Shown here: positions 25,650-34,234 of the stretch, piece after piece
Layout of the letters: each line of letters opens with the position of its first letter
Numbering within the stretch: position 1 is the first letter of the stretch
From: DATEGZ01 sp035279905
Lineage (GTDB): Bacteria > Acidobacteriota > Vicinamibacteria > Vicinamibacterales > SCN-69-37
Reading direction: 5' to 3'
Assembly (NCBI GenBank): GCA_035279905.1
Contig: DATEGZ010000136.1
Coordinates: 1 to 64,000 of the forward strand
Length of the DNA stretch: 64,000 nucleotides
Translations under genes and position numbers: made by a program
The notes under the pieces: model-generated
What the model saw: the letters and a program-made list of their open reading frames with translations, nothing else
Told to the model about the DNA's origin: nothing
The model's database searches: none

Positions 25650-28600
25650 AGCGACTCGCTCAGCCGCCCCAGCACCTGGCCGACCCGCTCGAACAGCCCG
25701 CCCCGGGCGCCCGGATCGAACGGCCGCTCCGCCAGGATGGCCTCGCGGGTGAACCCCGGCGCCACGTCACCGGGCGTGGCGCGAGCCGTCCACCAGGAGG
25801 TGCCTTCGGATTGCGGCTTGCGGCGCGTCTGAGGCCGCTCGACCGGAGCCGTGGGCGCCTTGCTCAAGTCCAGCCGCAACACGGCCGGCGGCAGGAGCGT
25901 CAGGTCGCCCCGCTCCTGGATCAGCCGGAGCAGCAGCGCCGGGTCGATCCGGGCATCTTGCCTGAACTTTAAGACAACGATCTGCCCTTCCCGGTCGAGG
26001 CTTTCCAGGCCAATCTCGTCGGACACCAGCCGGATCCGGGCATATTGGGCCAGATTGGCGATGGACGGCGGCGGCGCGCCATACCGGTCCCGAAGCTCCT
26101 CGAGGAACGCGGCCACCTCGTCGAGGCTGCGCGCGCTGGCCATGCGGCGGTAGACCGAGAGCCGCTGGTTCATGTCGGGGATGTAGGTTTCGTCGATCTT
26201 GAGGTCGATCCGCAGGTTGACGGTGGCCCGGCGGTCGTCTTCGAGCTCTTCGCCTTTCAGCTCGCGAATCGTCTGCTCGAGCAGCTTCATGTACATGTCG
26301 AAGCCGACGGCCTCGATCTGGCCGCTCTGCTCGCCGCCGAGCAGGTTGCCGGCGCCGCGGATCTCGAGGTCGAGCGCGGCGATGCGGAAGCCGCTGCCCA
26401 GGTCGCTGAACTCGCGAATCGCCGCGAGCCGGCGCCGGGCGATCGGCGACAGCGTCTGTTCGGCGGGAATGAGCAGGTAGGCGTAGGCCCGGCGATCCGC
26501 GCGGCCCACGCGTCCTCTCAATTGATAGAGCTGCGCGAGCCCGTATCGATCCGCTCGATTGATGACGATCGTGTTGGCGTTCGGGATGTCGAGCCCGTTT
26601 TCGACGATCGTCGTCGCGACGAGCACGTCGTACTTGCCCGCGACGAAATCGACCATCACGCGCTCGAGCGCGTCCTCGCTCATCTGTCCGTGCGCGACCG
26701 CGAGCTTCGCCTCGGGGACGAGCCGCGCGACGAGGTTGGCCATCGAGTGGATGGACTCGACGCGGTTGTGCACGAAGTACACCTGCCCGCGCCGCTCGAG
26801 CTCCGTGCGCACCGCGCGGGCGATCGTGTCGGTCTCGAAGCGCACGACCTGCGTCTGAATCGCGAGGCGGTCGCGCGGCGGCGTTTCGATCACCGACATG
26901 TCGCGAATGCCGACGAGTGACATGTTCAGCGTTCGCGGAATCGGCGTCGCGGTCATCGTCAGCACGTCGACCTTCTTGCGCAGCTGCTTGAGCCGCTCCT
27001 TGTGCACGACGCCAAATCGTTGTTCTTCGTCGACGACGAGCAGGCCGAGATCGCGGAAGGTTACGTCCTTCGACAGCAGCCGGTGCGTGCCGACGACGAT
27101 GTCCACCTGGCCCGCCGCGAGCTGCGAGACGACGGTCTTCTGCTCCTGCTTCGTCTTGAAGCGGCTGATCATCTCGATCTTCACCGGGAACCCGGCAAAG
27201 CGCTCGGTGAGCGTGCGCTGGTGCTGGAAGGCGAGGACGGTGGTCGGCGCAAGGAAGGCGACCTGCTTGCCGTCGATCACCGCCTTGAACGCCGCGCGCA
27301 TCGCCACTTCGGTCTTGCCGTACCCGACGTCGCCGCAGAGCAGGCGGTCCATCGGCGTCGGCGTTTCCATGTCGCGCGTGATGTCGCGAATCGCGGACTG
27401 CTGATCGGTCGTGAGCTCGTACTCGAACGCGTCGTCGAACTCCTGCTGCCAGTGCGTCGCCGCGTTGAACGCGTGGCCGACGACGGCCTTGCGCGCGGCG
27501 TAGAGCTTCAGCAGCTCCTCGGCCATATCGCGCATGGCCTTCTTCACGCGGCTCTTGGCTTTCTCCCACGTGGTGCCGCCGAGTCGATCGAGCGCGGGGT
27601 TCGCGCCGCCGGTGTACTTCTGGACGAGATCGAGCCGCTCGAGCGGGACGAAGAGCTTGTCGTCGCCGGCATAGCGGAGCTCCATGAACTCCTGGTCGCC
27701 GGCCTTGCCCTGCGCGTCCGGCGCGCCGGTGGCGAGCTTCTTGAGACCGACGAACCGCCCGACGCCGTTGTCGACGTGGACGACGAGATCGCCGATCTTC
27801 AGATCGCGGAAGTCCGAGAGGAACTGACTCGTTGCCGATCGCCGCCGCTCGTGGACGCGCCGCTCTTCCTCGAACAGGTCGGCTTCCGCGAACAGCGTCA
27901 GCTTGCCGCCCGGCAGGTGGAATCCGCGAGACAACTGGCCGGTGGCGACGAGAAGGCCCGCGTTCGTGAGGTCGTCCGAGGTCGCGATGTCGCGCGCGCG
28001 GATCTCGTAGTCGGCGGCCAGCTCAATCGTGCGTTCGGCGCGGCCGGGCGACGCCGCGACGAACACGACGGTTTCCTCTCGCGCGCGGGCGGCGCGAATC
28101 TCGCTCATCCAGTCGCCGATGCGCCCGTGATACTCGACCGACGGCGTGGACGTGATGTGCTGCGAGTCCGGCGCGGCGTCCTCGATGGCGAGTTCCGTGA
28201 TGCGATGGCCCGTGTCGATCCACTGCCGGACATCGTCCCAGCGAAGCGCGAGGTCTTCGTACGGCAGCACCGAGCGGCCGCGCGCTTCCATGTCGGTGGC
28301 GCTGGCCCGCCATTGCTCCTCGAGCTTGCGCCCGCGCTCGTCGACGTCGTCGGGCTCGATCACGATCACCGATGCGCCGCCGAGGCGCGCGTAGTCGCGA
28401 ATCGTCGCGGTGCGGTCGAACGCGGCGGGATCGTCGTCCTGATCGTCCGGCGCGAGCAATTCGCGAAGTGGCGTGACCGCGACTTGATCGATCGCCTTCT
28501 GCGACCGCTGCGTGGCCGCGTCGTACTGGCGAATCGACTCGATGATGTCGCCGATGAACTCCAGCCGCACGGGCTGCGTCTCGAACGCCGGAAAGAAGTC

Positions 28601-29122
28601 GACCACGCCGCCGCGGACGCAGAACTCACCGTGCTCGTCGACCGGGTCGCCTGGCGAGAAGCCGGCGATGGCCAGGCGCTCGCCAAGCTCGTGCGGCGCG
28701 ATCTCCATGCCGGTTCTGACGGTGAACCCCGTCGCCGCGAGGCGCGCAGGCGCGCTCAGCCGCGGCAGCAGCGCCCGCGCGGACGCGATGACCACGCGCG
28801 AGTGGCCGGTCGCGAGCAGATGCAACGCGCGAGCGCGCGCCGCCGCCACCTCCAGGTGCAGCGTCAAACCGCGGTACGGATCGACTTCCTGCGATGGAAA
28901 CGGCGCAACCGCGCTCTCGAGGTCGGACGCGGCCAGCCCCTCGAGCACGCCGAGAAAAAACCGCGTGTCGGCCGTGAGCTGCTCGACGACGGCGTCGGTC
29001 GGCGCGATGGCGAGTACGCGTCCGGCCTGTACGGCCAGATGAAAGGCGGTGGCGGACGGACCAATCCCCGTCAGACGACCGGGCGACCGGGTGAGCCCGG
29101 ATCGCGCGGCGGCCGACTTCAA
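25637..29122 (-). CDS. mfd: Transcription-repair coupling factor Mfd
   Basis: 1161 residues. The order is UvrB-like region (FCVRGGVVDFFPAFETQPVR), RNA-polymerase-interacting domain (DLVVHVDNGVGRFVGL), then the RecG-like translocase with Walker A LLCGDVGYGKTEVAMRAAFK, DEEQ box LVVDEEQRFGVVHK, MTATPIPRTLNMSL and QLRGRVGRADRRAYAYLLIP, and a C-terminal TRCF domain. Mfd removes RNA polymerase stalled at lesions and recruits UvrA. The start is uncertain: the given start is a TTG, no ATG or GTG occurs in frame upstream before the tandem array, and the frame stays open with sequence (SSSSLAFRS) that could still belong to the protein. Confidence 0.93.
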   Translation of the reverse strand: MKSAAARSGLTRSPGRLTGIGPSATAFHLAVQAGRVLAIAPTDAVVEQLTADTRFFLGVLEGLAASDLESAVAPFPSQEVDPYRGLTLHLEVAAARARALHLLATGHSRVVIASARALLPRLSAPARLAATGFTVRTGMEIAPHELGERLAIAGFSPGDPVDEHGEFCVRGGVVDFFPAFETQPVRLEFIGDIIESIRQYDAATQRSQKAIDQVAVTPLRELLAPDDQDDDPAAFDRTATIRDYARLGGASVIVIEPDDVDERGRKLEEQWRASATDMEARGRSVLPYEDLALRWDDVRQWIDTGHRITELAIEDAAPDSQHITSTPSVEYHGRIGDWMSEIRAARAREETVVFVAASPGRAERTIELAADYEIRARDIATSDDLTNAGLLVATGQLSRGFHLPGGKLTLFAEADLFEEERRVHERRRSATSQFLSDFRDLKIGDLVVHVDNGVGRFVGLKKLATGAPDAQGKAGDQEFMELRYAGDDKLFVPLERLDLVQKYTGGANPALDRLGGTTWEKAKSRVKKAMRDMAEELLKLYAARKAVVGHAFNAATHWQQEFDDAFEYELTTDQQSAIRDITRDMETPTPMDRLLCGDVGYGKTEVAMRAAFKAVIDGKQVAFLAPTTVLAFQHQRTLTERFAGFPVKIEMISRFKTKQEQKTVVSQLAAGQVDIVVGTHRLLSKDVTFRDLGLLVVDEEQRFGVVHKERLKQLRKKVDVLTMTATPIPRTLNMSLVGIRDMSVIETPPRDRLAIQTQVVRFETDTIARAVRTELERRGQVYFVHNRVESIHSMANLVARLVPEAKLAVAHGQMSEDALERVMVDFVAGKYDVLVATTIVENGLDIPNANTIVINRADRYGLAQLYQLRGRVGRADRRAYAYLLIPAEQTLSPIARRRLAAIREFSDLGSGFRIAALDLEIRGAGNLLGGEQSGQIEAVGFDMYMKLLEQTIRELKGEELEDDRRATVNLRIDLKIDETYIPDMNQRLSVYRRMASARSLDEVAAFLEELRDRYGAPPPSIANLAQYARIRLVSDEIGLESLDREGQIVVLKFRQDARIDPALLLRLIQERGDLTLLPPAVLRLDLSKAPTAPVERPQTRRKPQSEGTSWWTARATPGDVAPGFTREAILAERPFDPGARGGLFERVGQVLGRLSESLVSG

Positions 29123-29172
29123 CAGGGATCGAAAAGCGAGCGACGACGACGAACCGATCAGACGACCATGAT

Positions 29173-29208
29173 ATTGGGTTATTGGGTCATTGGGCTATTG
29201 GGTCATTG
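29173..29208. repeat. Tandem array of the 8-base word ATTGGGTT, four copies and a part
   Basis: ATTGGGTT, ATTGGGTC, ATTGGGCT and ATTGGGTC follow without spacing from 29173 to 29204, then a partial ATTG. It lies 10 bases after the methyltransferase stop and before the mfd start. A related word (ATTGGGCC/ATTGGGTT) appears in the atpC-atpD hairpin. No inverted arm is present here. Confidence 0.7.
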
Positions 29209-29217
29209 CCGGCCGGC

Positions 29218-30021
29218 TCACGCCGGCCTCGACGCGACCAACAACTTGAACTGATTTCGCATCCGGTAGCCGCCGTTCGGCAGCTTGAACGGCACGAGCG
29301 CTTCGGCGACGTCCTGCGTGACGCGGACGCGTCCCGCGGCCTGAATCGCGCGAATCGCCGGACCGGAGGCGAGGAGTCCGCGAAGCGCGGCGTCGAGGCT
29401 CGGATACTCGAACGGTACGTCCACGTCGACGATGTCTTCGGCGCGCAGGCCGGCGATTCCGACGAACCTGCGCAGCGCCGGCTCCTTCGAGAGCGCGAAC
29501 GGACCGGGCGCGTGCGGCGCTGCCTCAGGCAGCAGCGCTCTGAGCGCCGACAGGTACGCGACCGCTTCGCAGCGCTCCGGCTCGCCCCACGTTGCGATGA
29601 AGATCTGCGCGCCTGGCTTGGCCACGCGTCGCGCTTCCCACAGCGCCTGCTGCGGATCCGCGGCGGAGTGCAACGCGTCGATCGCCGTCACGACGTCGAA
29701 CGTGCGCGCGTCGTACGGCAGCATCTCCATGTCGCCGCGCCGGAACCGCGCCCGCGGCGCCACGCGTCGCGCAATCGCGAGCAGCGGCTCGGCCGCATCG
29801 ATCCCGTCGACGACCATCCCGTTGTCGATCAGCAACTGCGCGAACATGCCGCTGCCGCAGCCGATGTCCAGCACGCGCACGTCCCAGTGCTCGATCCGCT
29901 CCAGTACGGCCTCGAACACCGGCAGCATCGTGTGTTCCTGAAACGCCGCCCAATCCTCGGCGGCCGTTCCCCACAGGGCGCCCTGCGCCTCTCCGGCTCC
30001 CGTCGTCATCATCGTCCGCAT
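29218..30021 (-). CDS. Class I SAM-dependent methyltransferase (UbiE/COQ5-like)
   Basis: 267 residues. SAM-binding motif I RVLDIGCGSGMFAQLLIDNG (about 50-69), motif II acidic residue in VVDGIDAAEPLLAIAR, then RRGDMEMLPYDARTFDVVTA (motifs II-III) and EARRVAKPGAQIFIATWGEP (motif post-III). The C-terminal ~100 residues would hold the acceptor. These are general small-molecule methyltransferase motifs; the substrate cannot be told. Start at the first ATG (30021); an ATG a few codons later is also possible. The upstream region is a short spacer with a palindrome and the decayed Uma2 gene reading away. Confidence 0.85.
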   Translation of the reverse strand: MRTMMTTGAGEAQGALWGTAAEDWAAFQEHTMLPVFEAVLERIEHWDVRVLDIGCGSGMFAQLLIDNGMVVDGIDAAEPLLAIARRVAPRARFRRGDMEMLPYDARTFDVVTAIDALHSAADPQQALWEARRVAKPGAQIFIATWGEPERCEAVAYLSALRALLPEAAPHAPGPFALSKEPALRRFVGIAGLRAEDIVDVDVPFEYPSLDAALRGLLASGPAIRAIQAAGRVRVTQDVAEALVPFKLPNGGYRMRNQFKLLVASRPA

Positions 30022-30103
30022 CGTTCACCTCGTGGATAGAGGGTACGAATTGAGACGGATTCCAACTTCCCCCGATCGGGCCAAATTGTCAGCCACGTGC
30101 CGA

Positions 30104-30121
30104 ATGGCCCGTTCGGGCCAT
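30104..30121. repeat. Perfect 18-base palindrome
   Basis: ATGGCCCG (30104-30111), TT, CGGGCCAT (30114-30121): perfect 8-base arms with a two-base centre. It lies between the divergent methyltransferase gene and the Uma2 remnant. It could be an operator or a relic hairpin; no neighbouring regulator suggests a binder. Confidence 0.5.
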
Positions 30122-30153
30122 CGTGCAGATCTGAATATCGAGGAAATCTCGAC

Positions 30154-30567
30154 ATGGCGTTCAACGCCGCCGAACTGCTCAAGAACTATGAACGACACGC
30201 AGGCGGGCTGATGTTCTCCTCGCCGATCGACATCGTGCTCGACAGCTACAACGTCGTGCAGCCGGACGTCGTGTTCTTCGGGCGCGATCGTGCCTGCGCC
30301 ATCGACATGCATCGCGCGATTCGGACGGCTCCGGACCTGGCGATCGAAGTCTTGTCGAGAGCCACGGCCGCGATCGATCGAGGCAAGAAGTTGCGCATTC
30401 TGGCGAGGTTCGGCGTCGGCGAATGCTGGCTCATCGATCCAATTGCCAGCACTCTCGAGCAATTCGCGCTTGCCTGGCGCGACGGCGCGCAGCAGTCTTC
30501 AGGGATCTTCAGATCGCTTCGACGCACCATCGGAACGCGCCCCCCGGACATGCCGCGCATCGTCTGA
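30154..30567 (+). pseudogene. Uma2-family (DUF820) endonuclease-like remnant, truncated at both ends
   Basis: The central part is clear Uma2: FSSPIDIVLDSYNVVQPDVV, APDLAIEVLSRATAAIDRGK and RFGVGECWLIDPIASTLEQF. A full Uma2 protein is ~190 residues and begins with a PxGxRYELIDGEL-type strand and a helix. Those first ~60 residues are missing, and the 130 bases upstream do not hold them in any frame. The C-terminal ~30 residues are also not Uma2-like; beyond about 30495 the frame runs antisense into the secreted-protein gene. It is the only plus-strand gene between 23.5 and 49.8 kb, consistent with a transferred and decayed fragment. Confidence 0.6.
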
Positions 30568-30893
30568 CCGTCGGTCGCGAGAGCGACATCGATGTGAGCG
30601 TCCGGCTCCCGGCTGATCAGCCCGAGTCGGAATCGCACGTCGATTGATCCATCGGCCGCGCGTGAGACGGACGCCCGATCGCCCGGCATGATGCTGCTCG
30701 AGCGAGTGGCACACTCACCACCGCGTCCCGGATCCCACCAGAAAACGCCGTGGGGATCGGACCCGTCGATGGCAACGCACAAGCCGTGCGAAGGCATCCC
30801 CACATCAACGGGCGACTTTGTGACGAGGTACGTCTTGTCCTGCCCCGCGGTCTGCACGAAGCATGCGACGAGTGCGAGGCACACGAATCTCAC
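30246..30893 (-). CDS. Small secreted protein, C-terminus altered by fusion into antisense Uma2 DNA
   Basis: Signal peptide RFVCLALVACFVQTAGQ, then ~110 residues with a beta-rich look (YLVTKSPVDVGMPSHGLCVA, DPHGVFWWDPGRGGECATRS, SIDVRFRLGLISREPDAHID). The GTG at 30893 overlaps the rfaE2 stop (GTGA), so it is the last gene of the exporter operon. After about VRRSDLKIPEDC (near 30495) the frame continues 80 more residues through the antisense strand of the Uma2 remnant, which looks random. The native protein probably ended near there and lost its stop when the Uma2 fragment arrived. Function unknown. Confidence 0.5.
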   Translation of the reverse strand: MRFVCLALVACFVQTAGQDKTYLVTKSPVDVGMPSHGLCVAIDGSDPHGVFWWDPGRGGECATRSSSIMPGDRASVSRAADGSIDVRFRLGLISREPDAHIDVALATDGQTMRGMSGGRVPMVRRSDLKIPEDCCAPSRQASANCSRVLAIGSMSQHSPTPNLARMRNFLPRSIAAVALDKTSIARSGAVRIARCMSMAQARSRPKNTTSGCTTL

Positions 30894-31354
30894 TGGCCGG
30901 CTCTCCGAACCTTCTCGATTATCGACGATGTCGACCAGCCCTGCTCGATCTGGACGCGCACGACCTTGCCGCCGCGCGCTTCCACGGTGTCGCGGCCGAC
31001 GATGGCGTCGGCGGCCCAATCCGCGCCCTTGACGAGCACGTCCGGCTGGATCCGCTTGATGATGTCGGCCGGCGTCTCGGCGTCGAAGATCGCGACGGCG
31101 TCGACGCAGGCGAGCGCCGCGAGGATCTCGGCGCGCTCGGCTTCCGGCGTGATGGGGCGCGCCGGGCCCTTGTTCGCGCGGACCGATCGGTCGGAGTTCA
31201 CGCCGACAATCAGCGCGTCGCCGAGCGATCGCGCGTGCTGCAGATAACGCACGTGGCCGGGATGCAGCAGGTCGAAGACGCCGTTGGTGAACACGACGGT
31301 CTTGCCGGCACGGCGCAGGTCGTCCGCAAACGCCGCAGCCTCGTCGATCGTCAC
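30890..31354 (-). CDS. rfaE2: D-glycero-beta-D-manno-heptose 1-phosphate adenylyltransferase (RfaE domain II)
   Basis: 154 residues, a nucleotidyltransferase. VVFTNGVFDLLHPGHVRYLQ holds the HxGH active site, followed by VGVNSDRSVRANKGPARPIT and QPDVLVKGADW. It is the stand-alone adenylyltransferase half of HldE/RfaE, making ADP-heptose for lipopolysaccharide core or glycan. The kinase half is absent here. It overlaps the exporter ATPase gene by 4 bases and the secreted-protein gene by 4 bases. Its place in an O-polysaccharide export operon fits nucleotide-sugar supply. Confidence 0.85.
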   Translation of the reverse strand: MTIDEAAAFADDLRRAGKTVVFTNGVFDLLHPGHVRYLQHARSLGDALIVGVNSDRSVRANKGPARPITPEAERAEILAALACVDAVAIFDAETPADIIKRIQPDVLVKGADWAADAIVGRDTVEARGGKVVRVQIEQGWSTSSIIEKVRRAGQ

Positions 31355-32676
31355 GTCTTCATCCGGAATTTGATCGGCCCAGCGAATTCCCAGCGGTGCT
31401 TCGGCCGGTAGATGCCGACGTCTTTCAGCCGCGACTTCACGCGGAACGTGTAGAGCAGGCGGTGATAGTCGTACGGCGCGCCGTCGCGGCGATGGACGGC
31501 CACGTCCAGCTTGTACGTGCCCTCGACGAGATCGAGCGCGTCGACGATGACGCTCACGTCGGCTTCGCCCTGGAGCGACTCGGCAACGTACTCCTCGACG
31601 TCCGTGTTCGTGCCGTAGATGCAGACACCTTCGGCGTTGAAGATGCCGAGCCCGAACACGAAGTCCTGGACCGGCTTCGCGGCGCGCACCTTGAATTGCA
31701 CTGTGAACGGCTCGCCCGTGTGAAATACGTGCGATTGCTGGTGGCTTGCGCCAAGGAACTTGACGTCGGAGATCTCGACGCCGCCCGATCCCCAGCGGCC
31801 CTCGGTCGTCGTGTTCATGTCGCCGGCGACCTCACCCGGATGCACCGGGCCTTCCGCGGGCTGCCGCGCGCCGGGCTCGAGCGCATCGTGCGTGGCCTTG
31901 GCCTCCGACGTGGCCAGGAACTGCTCTTCCTGCCGCTCGACGTCGGTCACGTACGCACCGATGACGCGCTTCGGATCGCCCTGTTCGCGCTTCTGTCCCG
32001 CGTCGAGCCAGACCGCCTCGTCGCAGAAGCGCTCGACGAGGCCCAGCGAGTGCGTCACGAGCAGGATCGTCTTGCCGCGCCGCTTGAACTCGCCGAACTT
32101 GTCGAGGCACTTGTGCGTGAAGCCCTCGTCGCCGACTGCGAGCACTTCGTCCACGAGCAGCACGTCGGGATCGACGTGAATCGCGACGGAAAACCCGAGC
32201 CGCATGTACATGCCGGACGAGTACGTCTTGACCGGCGCGTCGATGAACTCGGCGAGCTCCGCGAATTCGACGATCTCGTCGAAGCGCTTCTGAATCTCGC
32301 GCTTGGTCAAGCCGAGCATGATGCCGTTGATGAACACGTTCTCGCGGCCGGAGATCTCCGGATGGAACCCGGCACCGAGCTCGATGAGCGCCGAGATCCG
32401 GCCGCGAACGGCGACGGTGCCGGTCGTGGGCTTCGTGATGCCCGCCACGACCTTGAGCGCCGTGCTCTTGCCCGATCCATTCCGGCCGATGACGCCGAAT
32501 GTCGACCCGGCGGGCACGCTGAAGGACACGTCACGCAGCGCCGGAAACGTCTCGCGCGGCTTCAGGTCCTGCAGAATGCTGCGGCGCAGCAGCGCGCTCT
32601 TGAGCGTGGCGAAGTGCCGGCCGCCGTAGCGGCGGTAAATCTTCGTGACGTTAGTGAGCTCAATCGCCGCGCTCAC
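31351..32676 (-). CDS. ABC-2 polysaccharide exporter ATPase with C-terminal Wzt-like domain
   Basis: 441 residues. The ATPase domain (1-250) begins IELTNVTKIYRRYGGRHFAT. Walker A is IGRNGSGKSTAL; ISGRENVFINGIMLG, KTYSSGMYMRLGFSVA (signature) and PDVLLVDEVLAVGDEG (Walker B) follow. A linker (about 255-300) leads to a beta-sandwich Wzt carbohydrate-binding domain (GRWGSGGVEISDVKFLGA, then FTVQFKVRAAKPVQDFVFGL). This domain reads the capped end of O-antigen chains, which couples chain completion to export. GTG start at 32676 overlaps the permease stop (GTGA). Confidence 0.88.
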   Translation of the reverse strand: MSAAIELTNVTKIYRRYGGRHFATLKSALLRRSILQDLKPRETFPALRDVSFSVPAGSTFGVIGRNGSGKSTALKVVAGITKPTTGTVAVRGRISALIELGAGFHPEISGRENVFINGIMLGLTKREIQKRFDEIVEFAELAEFIDAPVKTYSSGMYMRLGFSVAIHVDPDVLLVDEVLAVGDEGFTHKCLDKFGEFKRRGKTILLVTHSLGLVERFCDEAVWLDAGQKREQGDPKRVIGAYVTDVERQEEQFLATSEAKATHDALEPGARQPAEGPVHPGEVAGDMNTTTEGRWGSGGVEISDVKFLGASHQQSHVFHTGEPFTVQFKVRAAKPVQDFVFGLGIFNAEGVCIYGTNTDVEEYVAESLQGEADVSVIVDALDLVEGTYKLDVAVHRRDGAPYDYHRLLYTFRVKSRLKDVGIYRPKHRWEFAGPIKFRMKT

Positions 32677-33467
32677 ACGGACTCCGCAAACGAATCCCGC
32701 AGGCGATCGAAGATCCAGTAACCGCCGAGGAAGGCGACGAGCGATCCTGCGGCAAGCGGCGCCAGCCACTTCAAGTGGCCGAATGGGCCTGGGAAGAAGA
32801 GGAGTTCCTGATACGACACGGCGAGATGAAAAAACGGATTGCGATTGAAGAACCACGCGAAGCTCTTCACGCTGTCCATCTTGTAGTAGTAGATGATCGG
32901 CGTCGCGAAGAACCACAGCGTGATCAAGTTGGCCAGCAAGTCGCGAATGTCGCGGAAGTGCACGGTCAGCGCCGCGAGCAGCAGCGTGAGGCCGACCGTG
33001 AAGATCAGCTGCACCAGCACGACGACCGGAAACCAGATCAAATCGCCCCAATCCGGGTAGTGCTGGTTGTAGATCATGAACCCGGCCAGAATCAGCAGGC
33101 CGAGGAAGAAGTGCACCATGTTCGAGAGCACGCTCACAATCGGCAGCACTTCAGCCGGAAACAACACTTTCTTGATCAAATTGCCGCCTGAGATGAGCGA
33201 CCCCGAGCCCTCGAGCAGCGACGACGCGAACCACGTCCACGGCAGCAGGCCCGAGAACATGAACACCGCAAACGGCTCGAGGTCCTTGTTGGCGCCGGGC
33301 AGAATCTTGGTGAAGACGAACGTGTAGATCGTGAGCAGCAGCAGCGGGTTGACGAAGGACCAGAAAAACCCGAGGACCGATCCGCGGTAGCGCGCCTTGA
33401 GCTCGCGGGCCACCAGGCTTTGAATCAAGCCGCGGTAGCGCGGAAGCTGCGCGAGGTTATGCCACAT
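32673..33467 (-). CDS. ABC-2-type polysaccharide export permease (Wzm-like)
   Basis: 264 residues, six membrane segments. It opens with RELKARYRGSVLGFFWSFVN, the cytosolic coupling motif of ABC-2 exporters, then LLTIYTFVFTKIL, FMFSGLLPWTWFASSLLEGS, a long hydrophobic centre, and FFATPIIYYYKMDSVKSFAW near the last loop. It pairs with the following Wzt-like ATPase to move an undecaprenyl-linked polysaccharide across the inner membrane. It overlaps the PP2C phosphatase gene by 11 bases. No glycosyltransferase genes flank it, so the polymer is built from another locus. Confidence 0.85.
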   Translation of the reverse strand: MWHNLAQLPRYRGLIQSLVARELKARYRGSVLGFFWSFVNPLLLLTIYTFVFTKILPGANKDLEPFAVFMFSGLLPWTWFASSLLEGSGSLISGGNLIKKVLFPAEVLPIVSVLSNMVHFFLGLLILAGFMIYNQHYPDWGDLIWFPVVVLVQLIFTVGLTLLLAALTVHFRDIRDLLANLITLWFFATPIIYYYKMDSVKSFAWFFNRNPFFHLAVSYQELLFFPGPFGHLKWLAPLAAGSLVAFLGGYWIFDRLRDSFAESV

Positions 33468-34230
33468 CGACCTTCAGCATCGCGACGGTGATGTTGTCGG
33501 GGCCACCGGCGTCGTTGGCCGCGGCGATGAGCGCCTTGCACGTCTCGTCCAGCGCCGGCGTCGTCGAGACGATCGACTCGAGCTTCTCGAGCGGCACGAC
33601 GCCCGACAAACCATCCGAGCAGATCAACAGCCGGTCGTTGGCCTTCACTTCGATCTCGGTGACTTCGACGTGCGGATCGTCGCCGCCGGAGAGCGCGCGT
33701 GTGACGACGTTGCGCCAGGGATGGCGGCGCGCGTCGGCGTCCGACAGCACGCCCGCGCGCACCTGCTCGCCGACCCACGAATGATCCTCGGTGAGCTGCA
33801 CGAGCTGGCCACCGCGAAACCGGTACACGCGGCTGTCCCCGACATGCGCGATGACGGGCGCGCCGTTCGTGATGAGCACGGCCGCGGCGGTCGTGGCCAT
33901 GCCGCGCAGCGTGTCGTCGGCTTCCATCGCCGTCGCGAGCCGCCGGTTCGCCAGCCGGAACGCGGCCTTGAGGCGGTTGCCGTCCAGGCTGAGCGCCGTG
34001 TCGTAGGGAAACGGCCACGTGCGGTTCATGTCCGCGTCGCGCGTGTCCTTGATGAACGCTTCGATCACCTCGACGGCCAGCCGCGACGCGACTTCGCCGG
34101 CCGCGTGCCCGCCCATCCCGTCGGCGACGACGTACAAGCCGAGATCGGTGCGGGCGCAGTACGCATCTTCGTTGCTCTCCCGGCGCAGGCCGGGATCGGA
34201 CGCAACCGAAGAGGAGATGCGCTTCATCAA
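33457..34230 (-). CDS. PP2C-family protein serine/threonine phosphatase (Stp1/PrpC-like)
   Basis: 257 residues. PP2C motifs in order: SDPGLRRESNEDAYC (Asp/Glu metal ligands), LYVVADGMGGHAAGEVASRL, ATTAAAVLITNGAPVIAHVG, RVYRFRGGQLVQLTEDHSWV, DRLLICSDGLSGVVPLEKLE and AANDAGGPDNITVAMLKV. Such enzymes reverse Hanks-type kinases such as PknB. No kinase lies nearby. It is four bases after atpC, and overlaps the exporter permease, so it links the ATP-synthase genes to the polysaccharide-export genes in one run. The start could be either of two adjacent ATGs (34230 or 34227). Confidence 0.88.
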   Translation of the reverse strand: MMKRISSSVASDPGLRRESNEDAYCARTDLGLYVVADGMGGHAAGEVASRLAVEVIEAFIKDTRDADMNRTWPFPYDTALSLDGNRLKAAFRLANRRLATAMEADDTLRGMATTAAAVLITNGAPVIAHVGDSRVYRFRGGQLVQLTEDHSWVGEQVRAGVLSDADARRHPWRNVVTRALSGGDDPHVEVTEIEVKANDRLLICSDGLSGVVPLEKLESIVSTTPALDETCKALIAAANDAGGPDNITVAMLKVDVA

Positions 34231-34234
34231 GGCG

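Noticed and set aside
27002..29254. A 750-residue plus-strand frame opposite mfd
   Set aside because: mfd is unambiguous on the minus strand; the plus frame has no recognisable motif.
30097..30153. An N-terminal extension of the Uma2 remnant to restore its missing part
   Set aside because: The in-frame residues before 30154 do not resemble the Uma2 N-terminal strand and contain the 18-base palindrome.
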